The notes: generated by a model from the sequence alone, not told the origin. DNA of 39,969 bases from Xinfangfangia pollutisoli (GCF_020179405.1 NZ_JAICBZ010000035.1:1-39969), one strand, 5' to 3'. Counted from the first letter of the stretch, positions 24,003-32,591 are shown. Made by a program: numbers and translations.

Positions 24003-25003
24003 TCCGCTTCGCTTTCCTGGCCGCCTGCCTGTCCCTGTCGGCGCCCGCCCTGGCCGAGATACCCGCACCAACCGACGCGCAAACCCCCGTCACCATCGCG
24101 CTGGACTGGACGCTGAACACCAACCATATCGGCCTGATCGTCGCCCGCGACCGCGGGTTCTACGCCGAGGCCGGGCTGGAGGTTGAGATCCTGCCCTATT
24201 CCGATACCAGCTCGGCCGCGCTTCTGGCCTCGGGCGCGGCGGATTTCGGCTATCTCACCTCGCTGGGCTTCCTGTCGGCCCGGGCCGGCGGCGCAGATCT
24301 GGTGGCGCTTTGGGCCACGATGCAGCATGAAACCGGGCGGCTTGTGTATAACAGCGACAATGCCGCCATCACCCGGCCCGCCGATCTGTCGGGCAAGACC
24401 TATGCAGGTTTCGGCAGCGCCTGGGAAACCGCGCTGATCGGCACGATGATCGCCCATGACGGCGGCGATCCGGTCTGGGATACGGTGACGCTGGGCACCG
24501 GCGCCTATGAGGCGCTTGCGGCCGGACAGGTGGATTTCACCCTGGAAGTGGCAACCTGGGAAGGCGTGAACGGCGCGCTTCTGGGCCGTCATCAATCGGC
24601 CTTCCGCTATGCCGATTACGGCATTCCCGATCAGCAGAACGGCTATATCGCCACCCGGGCCACGGTTCTGGCCGCCGATCCCGACCTGGTCACCCGCTTC
24701 ATGCGCGCCACCCAGGCGGGCTATGCCTGGGCGGCCGATCACCCGGATGCGGCCGCCGAGATGATGATCGCCGCCGGCGATTTTCCCAATCCGGCGCTGG
24801 TCCATGGCTCGATGCAGGCCATCGTCGAGGGCGGCTATCTGCGCGACGGCGCGGCCCCGGTGGGGGCGATCGACGCCGACCGTTTCGCCGCGATGGCGCG
24901 TTTTCTGTTCGACAGCGGCGTGCTGAAGGATGCCGGCGGCGCGGTGCTGGCCTGGCCGGGCGATGTCTCGGCCTGGTATGACCAAAGCTGGATGGCGAAG
25001 TGA
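23999..25003 (+). CDS. thiY: ThiY, thiamin-precursor periplasmic binding protein (NMT1/THI5-like)
   Basis: A 334-residue binding protein with a signal peptide ending near SAPALAEI (about residue 20). The mature part begins TPVTIALDWTLNTNHIGLIVARDRGFYAEAGLEVEILPYSDTSSAALLASGAADFGYLTS, the NMT1/THI5-like fold that binds 4-amino-5-hydroxymethyl- or formylamino-pyrimidine. KTYAGFGSAWETALI and VDFTLEVATWEGVNGALLGRH line the cleft by family comparison. As the third importer part under a TPP riboswitch, it captures the pyrimidine in the periplasm. It shares GTGA with the following gene. Confidence 0.88.
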   Translation: MIRFAFLAACLSLSAPALAEIPAPTDAQTPVTIALDWTLNTNHIGLIVARDRGFYAEAGLEVEILPYSDTSSAALLASGAADFGYLTSLGFLSARAGGADLVALWATMQHETGRLVYNSDNAAITRPADLSGKTYAGFGSAWETALIGTMIAHDGGDPVWDTVTLGTGAYEALAAGQVDFTLEVATWEGVNGALLGRHQSAFRYADYGIPDQQNGYIATRATVLAADPDLVTRFMRATQAGYAWAADHPDAAAEMMIAAGDFPNPALVHGSMQAIVEGGYLRDGAAPVGAIDADRFAAMARFLFDSGVLKDAGGAVLAWPGDVSAWYDQSWMAK

Positions 25004-26238
25004 TCCTGAACGCCGTCCTGTTCGGCCATGGCAGCCATGAATCCGCCTGGCGCGCGCCGGGCGCCGATCCGATGGCGCCCCTGCGGCTGGACCATTGGCT
25101 TGCCTGCGCCCGCGCGGCCGAGACGGCGGGCTTCGACGGGCTGTTCCTGGGCGATATCCTGTGCCTGCAGGACCGGCCCGAGCAGCACCCGTCCGAAGCG
25201 CTGGACCCGTTCCTGGTGCTGGCGGCGCTGACTGGCGCGACCCAGCGGCTGACGCTGACCGGCACCGCTTCGACCAGCTTCACCCATCCCTGGACGCTGG
25301 CCCGCCGGATCCTGTCGCTGCATCACCTCAGCGGCGGGCGGGCGGGCTGGAACATCGTCACCTCCTCTTATCCGCAAGAGGCCGCGAATTTCGGCTGGCC
25401 CGAGATGCCGCCCACGGCCGAACGCTATGCGCTGGCCGAGGATGTGGTGCAGGCGGTGCGGGCGCTGTGGGCGGGCTGGGATGGGATCACCCGGCTGGGC
25501 GATGCCGCTTCCGGCCGCTATCTGAACCGGGCGCCCGACCCGATCCGCCATCAGGGCCGCTATGGTGCGACCGGCGGGCCGGTGAACCTGTCGCCCGCCC
25601 CCTACGGTCCGCCGCTGCTGGCGCAGGCCGGGTCCTCGGCCGAGGGGCTCGCCTTCGCCGCCCGCCATGCCGATCAGGTGTTCACCGTGCAATCCGACCT
25701 GGCCGAGGCCCGCGCCTTCCGGGCCCGCCTGCGCCAGCAGGTCCAGGCCTGCGGCCGCGATCCCGATACGGTCAAGCTGCTGCCCGGGGTGGTGATCTTT
25801 GCCGACGAAACCCGCGCGAAGGCCGAGGCCCAGCTTCAGGCCCTGACCGCGCGGCTTGAGATCGACCATATCCTGGCCAAGCTTGCGCGCTTTACCGGGC
25901 TGGACCTGGCCAGCGCGCCGCTGGACAGACCGCTGCCCTTCGGGCCCGACGATCTGCAGCCCAACCGTTTCAGCAATTCGCGCGCGCATCTGTTGCTGGG
26001 CCAGGCCCGACGACAGGGGCTGACCCTGCGCCAACTGGCCGCGCGCTTTGCCGCGGGGCGCGGGCATCTTCTGCTGGTCGGCACCGGGGCCGAGGTGGCG
26101 GCGGTGTTGCGCGACTGGCTGGCCCAGGGCGCGGCCGACGGGTTCAACGTCATGCCGCCGCTTCTGCCGCAGGGCTTGGTGGATTTCGGCCGCCATGTCG
26201 CCCCGCATCTGCGCGGCCAGGGCCCTGCCCCGCTATGA
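25000..26238 (+). CDS. Flavin-dependent monooxygenase (NtaA/SnaA/DszA branch of the luciferase-like family)
   Basis: A 412-residue flavin monooxygenase of the bacterial-luciferase superfamily. Motifs are HESAWRAPGADP near the N-terminus, FDGLFLGDILCLQ, TASTSFTHPWTLARRILSLHHLSGGRAGWNIVTS (reduced-flavin site) and LAQAGSSAEGLAFAARHADQVFTVQ. The NtaA/DszA/SnaA branch oxidises nitrilotriacetate, dibenzothiophene sulfone and similar N- or S-compounds with FMNH2 from a separate reductase; none is encoded nearby. It begins with GTG overlapping the thiY stop and is the last gene of the TPP-controlled operon. A role opening a damaged thiazole or pyrimidine precursor is plausible (inference). It ends against the M20 gene with no terminator space. 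Confidence 0.88.
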   Translation: MILNAVLFGHGSHESAWRAPGADPMAPLRLDHWLACARAAETAGFDGLFLGDILCLQDRPEQHPSEALDPFLVLAALTGATQRLTLTGTASTSFTHPWTLARRILSLHHLSGGRAGWNIVTSSYPQEAANFGWPEMPPTAERYALAEDVVQAVRALWAGWDGITRLGDAASGRYLNRAPDPIRHQGRYGATGGPVNLSPAPYGPPLLAQAGSSAEGLAFAARHADQVFTVQSDLAEARAFRARLRQQVQACGRDPDTVKLLPGVVIFADETRAKAEAQLQALTARLEIDHILAKLARFTGLDLASAPLDRPLPFGPDDLQPNRFSNSRAHLLLGQARRQGLTLRQLAARFAAGRGHLLLVGTGAEVAAVLRDWLAQGAADGFNVMPPLLPQGLVDFGRHVAPHLRGQGPAPL

Positions 26239-27573
26239 CGACAGGCCGCACCAGCCGATCATGCTGCGGGCATAGATCCGCGCCGCGTCGATCAACTGCG
26301 CCAGCAGCACATGTTCATCCACCGCATGGGCGCAGCCCAGATCGCCCGGGCCGAAGGCCAGGGCCGGAATGCCGCGCTGGGTGAAATAGGTCGCGTCGCA
26401 AGAGGCGATGAACCCATGCGTCTCGCGCAGCCCCGCCGGCACCGGGCCCAGAACCGCGGCCCGGTCGGCGATCAGCCGGCGCACCAGCGGCGCCTCCTCG
26501 GGCGTCTCGAAAGCGGGCCAGTTGCTTTCCCAGACCAGCAGCGGCGGATGATCGCGCAGCCAGCTGTCCAGCTGCGCCGCATGCCGGACCTGCGCTTCGA
26601 TTTCAGCCTTGATCGCCTGCGGGTCGACCGCCGGCGGATACCAGACCAGAACGCCGATCCGGGCGCGATGCGCCAGATAGCCCACACTTGGCACACCGGA
26701 ATCGGCATGGAAGAAGGCCGGGGTCAGGGTGAAGACGCCGGGCGGGAAGGCGGGGTTGCGTTTCGTCAGCCCCCATTCCTGTTCCAGCTGCTGCAGCGCC
26801 TGCACGACCAGCATGCCCTTTTCCACCGCATTGACCCCGGCCGCATTGCCCGCCCCGCCGGCCCGGATCGAAGACCCCCGATTGCCGACATGGGTGCCAT
26901 AGCCCTGCACCTCGATCTGCAGCACGAAATTCCCGACCGAGACCGGCGCGATCGCCAGGGGGCCGGGCACGCTGGTCGGCTCGGCGATGATCGCGGCATC
27001 GGCGGTATAGCCCGCTTCCAGCAGCGCATCGGTGCCCAGATCGCCATGGCCGGTTTCCTCGCCCACCACGGCCTGGATCTGCAGATCGCCCTTCAGCGCC
27101 AGGCCCAGCCGGTCCAGCGCCGCCGCCGCCAGCGCGGCCGAGATCAGCCCGCCCTTCATGTCGGTGGCGCCCAGCCCATAGAGCCGGTCCTCGGTCAGTT
27201 CGGCCGACCACGGATCGCCGCCCCGCCATTCCTGCGGCCGCACCGGCGGAACCGTATCCAGATGGCCGTTGACGATCAGCGACCGGCCGCCGCCGCGGCC
27301 CTTGCGGATCAGCACGTAATTCGGTCGCTCGGGGTCGGGTGCCAGGGTTTCCAGCCCGAAGCCGAAGCGCGTGACGTAATCGGCATAGATCCGGCCCGAG
27401 GCCGCCTCGCCGCCGATCACATCCGCCCGCGCGATGCCCGGAAACAGCGGATTGACGCTGTTGACCCGCACCATCTGGCGCAGCACCTCCAGCGCTTCGG
27501 GGAACAGGGCGTCGATCTGGGCGTCGATCCGCGCCGCCAGATCGGGCGGCAGGTCATAGGTCTCGGCGGTCAT
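26233..27573 (-). CDS. M20-family metallopeptidase/deacylase (ArgE/DapE-like)
   Basis: A 446-residue zinc enzyme of peptidase family M20. Probable metal ligands and catalytic residues are His104 and Asp106 in VNGHLDTVPP, Asp138 in GATDMKGG, Glu172-Glu173 in VGEETGHG, Glu198 in IIAEPT and a late His in GDLGCAHAVDEH. Relatives deacylate N-acyl amino acids, cleave dipeptides, or deformylate pyrimidines (YlmB). ATG 27573 overlaps the previous stop (ATGA). As the last gene of the pip2 - amidase - importer operon, it probably hydrolyses the imported compound. Since it also abuts the thiamin operon, a YlmB-like task is a second option. Its stop codon lies directly beside the stop of the opposing gene. 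Confidence 0.9.
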   Translation of the reverse strand: MTAETYDLPPDLAARIDAQIDALFPEALEVLRQMVRVNSVNPLFPGIARADVIGGEAASGRIYADYVTRFGFGLETLAPDPERPNYVLIRKGRGGGRSLIVNGHLDTVPPVRPQEWRGGDPWSAELTEDRLYGLGATDMKGGLISAALAAAALDRLGLALKGDLQIQAVVGEETGHGDLGTDALLEAGYTADAAIIAEPTSVPGPLAIAPVSVGNFVLQIEVQGYGTHVGNRGSSIRAGGAGNAAGVNAVEKGMLVVQALQQLEQEWGLTKRNPAFPPGVFTLTPAFFHADSGVPSVGYLAHRARIGVLVWYPPAVDPQAIKAEIEAQVRHAAQLDSWLRDHPPLLVWESNWPAFETPEEAPLVRRLIADRAAVLGPVPAGLRETHGFIASCDATYFTQRGIPALAFGPGDLGCAHAVDEHVLLAQLIDAARIYARSMIGWCGLSS

Positions 27574-28373
27574 GCAAGCGTCTCCATCGGGGTGCTGCCC
27601 GTGCCGGTGCGGCGCCGGCCGATCCGGGGAATGGCCTCCAGCAGGGCGCGGGTATAGGGGTCGCGCGGGTTGGAAATGATCTGCGCGGTGGGGCCCGTCT
27701 CGACCACCCGGCCGCGGTTCAGGACCAGGATCCGGTCGCACAGGCTGGCGACCGCGGCCATGTCATGCGAGATGAACAGACAGGCGGTGTGCCCCTTCAT
27801 CTGCCGCATCAGATCCAGGATCTGCCCGCGGATCGACACATCCAGCGCCGAGACCGGCTCGTCCGCGACGATCACCGCCGGATCGGTGGACATCGCCCGC
27901 GCAATGGCGATGCGCTGACGCTGCCCGCCCGAGAATTCGTGCGCATAGCGCTGCAGCGCGTCGGGCGGCAGGCCGACCCGGGCCAGCAACTCGGCCGCGC
28001 GGGCCAGATTGGCGACCCGGTCGCGATGGCCGCTGCCGCGCAGGGTTTCATGAATCTGCAGGCCGATCGGCATGCGCGGGTTCAGCGAGGCATAGGGATC
28101 CTGGAAGATCATCTGCACCTTCGCCGCCGCCCCGCGCGCCCCGCGCAGATCCTGCCCGGCCAGCCGGATCTCGCCGCCGGTTGCGGTTTCCAGCCCGGCC
28201 AGGATGCGGCCGATGGTGGATTTGCCCGAACCGCTTTCGCCGACGATGCCCAGCGTCTCGACCGGGGCCAGGGTCAGATCCACCCCGTCCAGCGCGCGGA
28301 TCTGGCGCCCGGCGGCGCGGAAGGTCTTGGTCAGGCCGCGGATGTCCACGATCGGAGGTGTCGCGTCAGCCAT
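27570..28373 (-). CDS. Dipeptide-type ABC importer ATPase 2 (DppF/OppF-like)
   Basis: A 267-residue ATPase with Walker A GESGSGKST, Q-loop MIFQDPYASLNPRM, signature FSGGQRQRIAIARA, Walker B AVIVADEPVSALD and H-loop ISHDMAA. FQDPYASLNPRM is specific to the oligopeptide/dipeptide/nickel group. It is short: it ends soon after SNPRDPYTRALLEAIP, without the roughly 50-residue C-terminal extension found in typical DppF/OppF. ATG 28373 has GAGGAAAG upstream and overlaps the preceding ATPase by 8 nt; an earlier ATG 13 codons upstream lies within that gene. Confidence 0.93.
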   Translation of the reverse strand: MADATPPIVDIRGLTKTFRAAGRQIRALDGVDLTLAPVETLGIVGESGSGKSTIGRILAGLETATGGEIRLAGQDLRGARGAAAKVQMIFQDPYASLNPRMPIGLQIHETLRGSGHRDRVANLARAAELLARVGLPPDALQRYAHEFSGGQRQRIAIARAMSTDPAVIVADEPVSALDVSIRGQILDLMRQMKGHTACLFISHDMAAVASLCDRILVLNRGRVVETGPTAQIISNPRDPYTRALLEAIPRIGRRRTGTGSTPMETLA

Positions 28374-29181
28374 GGCTTTCCTCGGGCACAAGCGCCGCTT
28401 CCAGCGCGGCATGGGCGCCGATCAGCGCGGCGGTATAGGGGTCGCGGGGGGCACGGATCACCTGCTCCCAGGGGCCTTCCTCGACGATCCGGCCGCCTTT
28501 CATCACGATCACCCGGTCGGCCACCTCGGCCACGGCGCCGATGTCATGGGTGATCAGCAGCACGGCCTTGCCGGTGCGGTTGCGGATATCGACCAGCAGT
28601 TCCAGCACCTGCGCCTGCACCGTCACATCCAGCGCCGTCGTGGGTTCATCGGCCAGCAGCAGCGCCGGGTCCAGCGTCAGCGCGGCCGCGATCATCACCC
28701 GCTGGCGCATGCCGCCCGACAATTCATGCGGATAGCTGCCCATCACCCGCGCCGGTTCGGGAATGCCCACATCGGCCAGGGCGGCCAGCGCCCGCACCCG
28801 CGCCTCGGCCCGGGTCAGGCCGCGATGGCGGATCAGCCCCTCGGTCATCTGCCGGGCGATGGACAGGACCGGGTTCAGACAGGTCATCGGTTCCTGAAAG
28901 ATCATGCCGATGCGGGCGCCGCGGATATCCTCCATCCGGCGATGGTCCAGCGCCGCCAGATCGGCGCCCTCGAACAGGATTTGGCCCGAGACATGGGCCT
29001 GCCCCGGCAAAAGCGCCATGATCGCCAGCGAGAGGCTGCTTTTGCCGCTGCCGGATTCGCCCACCAGCGCCAGAATCTCGCCCGGGCGGACATCGAAGCT
29101 GACCGCCTCGACCGCCGCCGGCCCCTGGGGCCCGCCATAGCGGACCCACAGGTCGCGCAGGGAAATCAGGGGATCGCTCAT
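28366..29181 (-). CDS. Dipeptide-type ABC importer ATPase 1 (DppD/OppD-like)
   Basis: A 271-residue ATPase with Walker A GESGSGKSS, the family Q-loop MIFQEPMTCLNPVLSI, signature LSGGMRQRVMIA, Walker B LLLADEPTTALD and H-loop ITHDIGAVAE. Like its partner it is shorter than classic DppD (about 325 residues), ending in RDPYTAALIGAHAALEAAL without the Cys-rich C-terminal extension. It starts at ATG 29181, sharing ATGA with the permease stop. The two ATPases form the heterodimeric motor of this importer. Confidence 0.93.
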   Translation of the reverse strand: MSDPLISLRDLWVRYGGPQGPAAVEAVSFDVRPGEILALVGESGSGKSSLSLAIMALLPGQAHVSGQILFEGADLAALDHRRMEDIRGARIGMIFQEPMTCLNPVLSIARQMTEGLIRHRGLTRAEARVRALAALADVGIPEPARVMGSYPHELSGGMRQRVMIAAALTLDPALLLADEPTTALDVTVQAQVLELLVDIRNRTGKAVLLITHDIGAVAEVADRVIVMKGGRIVEEGPWEQVIRAPRDPYTAALIGAHAALEAALVPEESHG

Positions 29182-30041
29182 CCGCGCCTCCGCCGGCCTT
29201 TGGGATCGGTCAGGTCGCGAATGCCGTCGCCGATCAGGTTGAAGCTGAGGACCGTCAGGCAGATCGCCAGACCGGGGAAGATCAGGATCCAGGGCGCCCG
29301 GGCAATGTAATTGCGCCCCGAGGCCAGGATCGAGCCCCATTCCGGCGAGGGCGGCTGCACGCCCAGCCCCAGGAAGGACAGGCCCGCAGCCGACAGGATC
29401 GCCGAGGAAAAGCCGATGCTGCCGATGACGATCAGGCTTTGCAGGATGTTCGGCAGCACCTGCACCCGCATGATCCGCGTGGGCGCGGTGCCGGCGATCT
29501 GGGCCGCCTCGACATAGGGTTTCGCCCGCTCGACCGCGGCCAGGCCATAGGTGACGCGGGCATAGAAGGGGATTAGGCTGATCGCGATGGCCAGCGTGGC
29601 GTTCTCGGCGCCGGGGCCCAGAAAGGCCACCAGCGCCAGAGCCAGCAGGGTGTCGGGGAAGGAATAGACCACATCGACGATGCGCAGCAGCAGGCCCTTA
29701 AGCCGCGCGGGGCAGAAGGCGATGACCAGGCCGAAGCTGACGCCCAGACCCAGCCCCGCCACCACTGCGGCCAGCCCGATCCCCAGCGAGGCGCGGGCGC
29801 CCAAGAGCACCCGGCTGAACAGATCGCGGCCCAGTTCATCGGTGCCGAACCAATGCGCGGCACCGGGCGGCGACAGGCGCGGCCCCGATCCCATGCGGAA
29901 CGGATCATAGGGCGCGACCCAGGGCGCCAGGATCGCGGCCAGAACGACCACGGCCAGGATCACGGCGCCGGTCGCGATCGACCAGTGGCGCAGCGCGGCA
30001 GGCAGGCGGAAGCGGCGGGGCGGCAGGGCGGTATCGGTCAT
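29178..30041 (-). CDS. Dipeptide-type ABC importer permease 2 (DppC-like)
   Basis: A 287-residue inner-membrane permease of the DppC/OppC family. An N-terminal helix (HWSIATGAVILAVVVLAAILAPWVAPYDP) is followed by the short periplasmic loop with HWFGTDELGRDLFSRVLLGARASL, a motif unique to this family. Further helices and the coupling loop EAAQIAGTAPTRIMRVQVLPNILQSLIV follow. It pairs with the DppB-like protein, and its start overlaps that gene's stop by 4 nt. Confidence 0.95.
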   Translation of the reverse strand: MTDTALPPRRFRLPAALRHWSIATGAVILAVVVLAAILAPWVAPYDPFRMGSGPRLSPPGAAHWFGTDELGRDLFSRVLLGARASLGIGLAAVVAGLGLGVSFGLVIAFCPARLKGLLLRIVDVVYSFPDTLLALALVAFLGPGAENATLAIAISLIPFYARVTYGLAAVERAKPYVEAAQIAGTAPTRIMRVQVLPNILQSLIVIGSIGFSSAILSAAGLSFLGLGVQPPSPEWGSILASGRNYIARAPWILIFPGLAICLTVLSFNLIGDGIRDLTDPKGRRRRG

Positions 30042-30961
30042 CTGCGGCGGACCCTTGGATCAAGCAGACCGTAAAGCAGGTCAAGCGCTGTGGTGACAAG
30101 CACGATGGAGGTGGCGAAGATCACGATGAAGCCCTGCACCAACGGATAGTCGCGCTGCAGCATGGCCTGAATGGCCAGCCGCCCGATGCCGTTCCAGGAA
30201 AACACATTCTCGGTGATGACCTGCCCGCCCAAGAGATGCGCGAAGACCAGGCCGACCACGGTGACGATCGAGATCATCGCCGGGCGCATCGCATGCACCA
30301 TCAGCACCTCGCGTTCGCGCAGGCCGCGGGCGCGGGCGGTGCGGATGTAATCCTCGTTCAGGATGTCGATCAGCGCCGAGCGGGTCATCCGCGCCACCAG
30401 CGCCGAATGCACGATGCCCAGCGTCAGGGCCGGGAGCACGATGTTGCGCGCGCTGGTGCCGGCGACCGGGAACCAGCCCAGATGCAGCGAGAAGACCTGG
30501 ATGAATGTCAGCCCCATCCAGAAGCCGGGGATCGACACGCCCAGGATGGCGATCAGCATCACCGCGAAATCCGCGGCCCGGCCGCGGTTCACCGCCGCGA
30601 TCACCCCCATCGGAATGCCCAGCGCCAGCGCCGTGCCCAGCCCGGCCACCGCCAGCGCGATGGTATTGGGCAGCCGGCCCAGCAGCAGCGGCGCCACGGG
30701 TTCATTGCCGCGGATGGTCGTGCCCAGATCGCCCTGCAGCACATTGCCCACATAGATCAGCGCCTGCTGCCAGACCGGCCTGTCCAGCCCGTATTGCTGT
30801 GTCAGGCGCGCGATGTCGGCAGCACTGGCATTGCCCGATTGCGCCAGCATGGCCGTGATCGGATCGCCCGGCACAAGATGGATCAGCACGCCGGCCAGAA
30901 ACACCACCACAAGGATGGTGATCGCGGCGGTCAGCAGGCGTCTGGCGACAAAGGTCAGCAT
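30038..30961 (-). CDS. Dipeptide-type ABC importer permease 1 (DppB-like)
   Basis: A 307-residue inner-membrane permease. It starts LTFVARRLLTAAITILVVVFLAGVLIHLVPGDPI and has YGLDRPVWQQALIYVGNVLQGDLGTTI, both characteristic of DppB/OppB. The coupling loop is YIRTARARGLREREVLMVHAMRPAMISIV, and a last helix precedes LLYGLLDPRVRRR. Gene order SBP - B - C - D - F is the classic one for peptide importers. The gene follows its binding protein after an 85-nt gap containing a hairpin. Confidence 0.95.
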   Translation of the reverse strand: MLTFVARRLLTAAITILVVVFLAGVLIHLVPGDPITAMLAQSGNASAADIARLTQQYGLDRPVWQQALIYVGNVLQGDLGTTIRGNEPVAPLLLGRLPNTIALAVAGLGTALALGIPMGVIAAVNRGRAADFAVMLIAILGVSIPGFWMGLTFIQVFSLHLGWFPVAGTSARNIVLPALTLGIVHSALVARMTRSALIDILNEDYIRTARARGLREREVLMVHAMRPAMISIVTVVGLVFAHLLGGQVITENVFSWNGIGRLAIQAMLQRDYPLVQGFIVIFATSIVLVTTALDLLYGLLDPRVRRR

Positions 30962-30984
30962 GGGCGATCCGCTTGGTTCAAGGC

Positions 30985-31014
30985 GGGCCGGCGCAGCCTT
31001 TGCCGCGCCGGTCC
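30985..31014 (-). other. Hairpin between dipeptide-type binding-protein and permease genes
   Basis: GGGCCGGCGC at 30985-30994 pairs with GCGCCGGTCC at 31005-31014 (one mismatch, 10-nt loop), about 32 nt after the binding-protein stop. It probably stabilises the binding-protein message and reduces read-through to the membrane genes. Confidence 0.5.
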
Positions 31015-31046
31015 ATGGTCAGGCCCTCTCGTCCGGGCCGCGATGC

Positions 31047-32591
31047 TCAGTCGATCTTCTTCACGTCATTGAAGATCAGCGAGGCGACGAAGCCGGTCTT
31101 GAAGCCTTCGATCTTGTCGGTCGAGGCCCAAAGCCAGTTCCAGCCCGGCGATACCAGCGGCACGGCATAGGTGTTTTCCAGCAGATATTTCTGCACCTCC
31201 TGCAATTTGGCCACCCGCGCCTCGCCGGTCAGCATGCGCTGGTCGGCAAGCATGGTGTCCAGCTCGGCCCCGACGCCCATGTTCACGAAGCCCGGCTGCT
31301 GCCACATCACGGTCATGTAGTCGGAATCGACGCCCGAATAGCCCATGGTCCACAGGACCGGCATGCCTTCGGTGCGCTGGTTTTCCTGCGACATCTGGTC
31401 GAAGAAGGCCGCGACTTCGCGCGTCTCCAACTCGGCCTCAACACCGATCTCGGCCAGGTGCTGCTGCATCATCTGATGCATCTGGTCAAAGCCCGGCAGC
31501 GCATGCACCGACAGCTTGATCTTCAGCGGGTTCTGCGGCGTATAGCCCAGCCCTTCCATGATCGCCCGCGCGGCATCGGGATCGTATTTGGTGCCCCATT
31601 CGGCGCATTTTTCCTGATCGACGCCGATCAGGCCGGGGGCTGCCGGGCAGGTCGTCGGGCTGACCAGCCCTTCATAGGCGATCGCGGCATAGGCGTCGCG
31701 GTCCAGCGCCATGCCGATGGCGCGGCGTACCTCGGGATTGTCGAAGGGCGGAAGCTTCCAGGTGAAGGCGGCCATGACCTGCTGGCCCGACAGATCGGCG
31801 GAATAGATCTTGAAGCCCGGCTCGCCCGACAGCATCGCCGCCTCTTCCAGCGAGGGTTCGGCCAGATCGACCTCGCCCGAGCGCAGCGCGGCCATCCGCG
31901 CCACCGCTTCGGGGATCACCACCAGCTTCAGCGTGTCGATATGGGGCCGGCCCTTGTTTTCGACCAGCTGGCCGAAGCCCTGATAGGCATCGTTCGCCTT
32001 CAGGGTGATATGGTCGTTGCGCACCCATTCGACCAGGCTGAAGGGCCCGGTGCCGATGGGCGCGAAAGCGCCATCCGCCGCGACCGAGCCTTTGCACAGC
32101 ATCGGAAGCGCGAAAGAGCCAAGATAGGACAGGAAGGGCCCATAGGGTTCCGTCATCTTGACGGTCACCACATTGCCCTCGGCCGTGACGCTTTCGATCG
32201 GGCCATATTGCGACAGGCGGGGGTTCATCGTCTCGGGCGCGACCGCGCGGGTGAAGGTGAAGACCACATCCTCGGGGCCGAAAGCCGCGCCGTCATGGCA
32301 GGTCAGGCCCTGCCGGATGGTGAAGCTGTAGGTCAGGTTGTCCTCCGAGATGGTCCAGCTTTCCGCCAGCGCCGGATGCGGCGCGCCGGTGGCGTCCAGC
32401 GAGACCAGCGTGTCGAAGATCAGGTCGGTGACCTGGCTGGACTGGGTGGTGGAAACCTTCTGCGGGTCAAGCCCGTCGGCATCGACGCTGCGCGCAACGG
32501 TCAGCGTGGTTTCGGCAGCCAGCGGCAGGGCGGTCAGCGCGCTGGCGCCAAGAAGCAGGGCGGAAAGGGTCAATCGGGGAAGAACGGTCAT
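31047..32591 (-). CDS. Dipeptide-type periplasmic binding protein (SBP family 5, DppA-like)
   Basis: A 514-residue binding protein of family 5. A signal peptide (PRLTLSALLLGASALTALPLAA, cleavage near residue 26) precedes TTLTVARSVDADGLDPQKVSTTQSSQVTDLIFDTLVSLD. Later come AESWTISEDNLTYSFTIRQGLTCHDGAAFGPEDVVFTFTRA and NPEVRRAIGMALDRDAYAAIAYEGL, all standard for the group. Members bind dipeptides, but also opines, glutathione, nickel chelates and other small polar molecules, so peptide is not assured. AGGA lies upstream of ATG 32591. It follows the amidase after 43 nt and feeds the DppB/C-like permease. Confidence 0.93.
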   Translation of the reverse strand: MTVLPRLTLSALLLGASALTALPLAAETTLTVARSVDADGLDPQKVSTTQSSQVTDLIFDTLVSLDATGAPHPALAESWTISEDNLTYSFTIRQGLTCHDGAAFGPEDVVFTFTRAVAPETMNPRLSQYGPIESVTAEGNVVTVKMTEPYGPFLSYLGSFALPMLCKGSVAADGAFAPIGTGPFSLVEWVRNDHITLKANDAYQGFGQLVENKGRPHIDTLKLVVIPEAVARMAALRSGEVDLAEPSLEEAAMLSGEPGFKIYSADLSGQQVMAAFTWKLPPFDNPEVRRAIGMALDRDAYAAIAYEGLVSPTTCPAAPGLIGVDQEKCAEWGTKYDPDAARAIMEGLGYTPQNPLKIKLSVHALPGFDQMHQMMQQHLAEIGVEAELETREVAAFFDQMSQENQRTEGMPVLWTMGYSGVDSDYMTVMWQQPGFVNMGVGAELDTMLADQRMLTGEARVAKLQEVQKYLLENTYAVPLVSPGWNWLWASTDKIEGFKTGFVASLIFNDVKKID

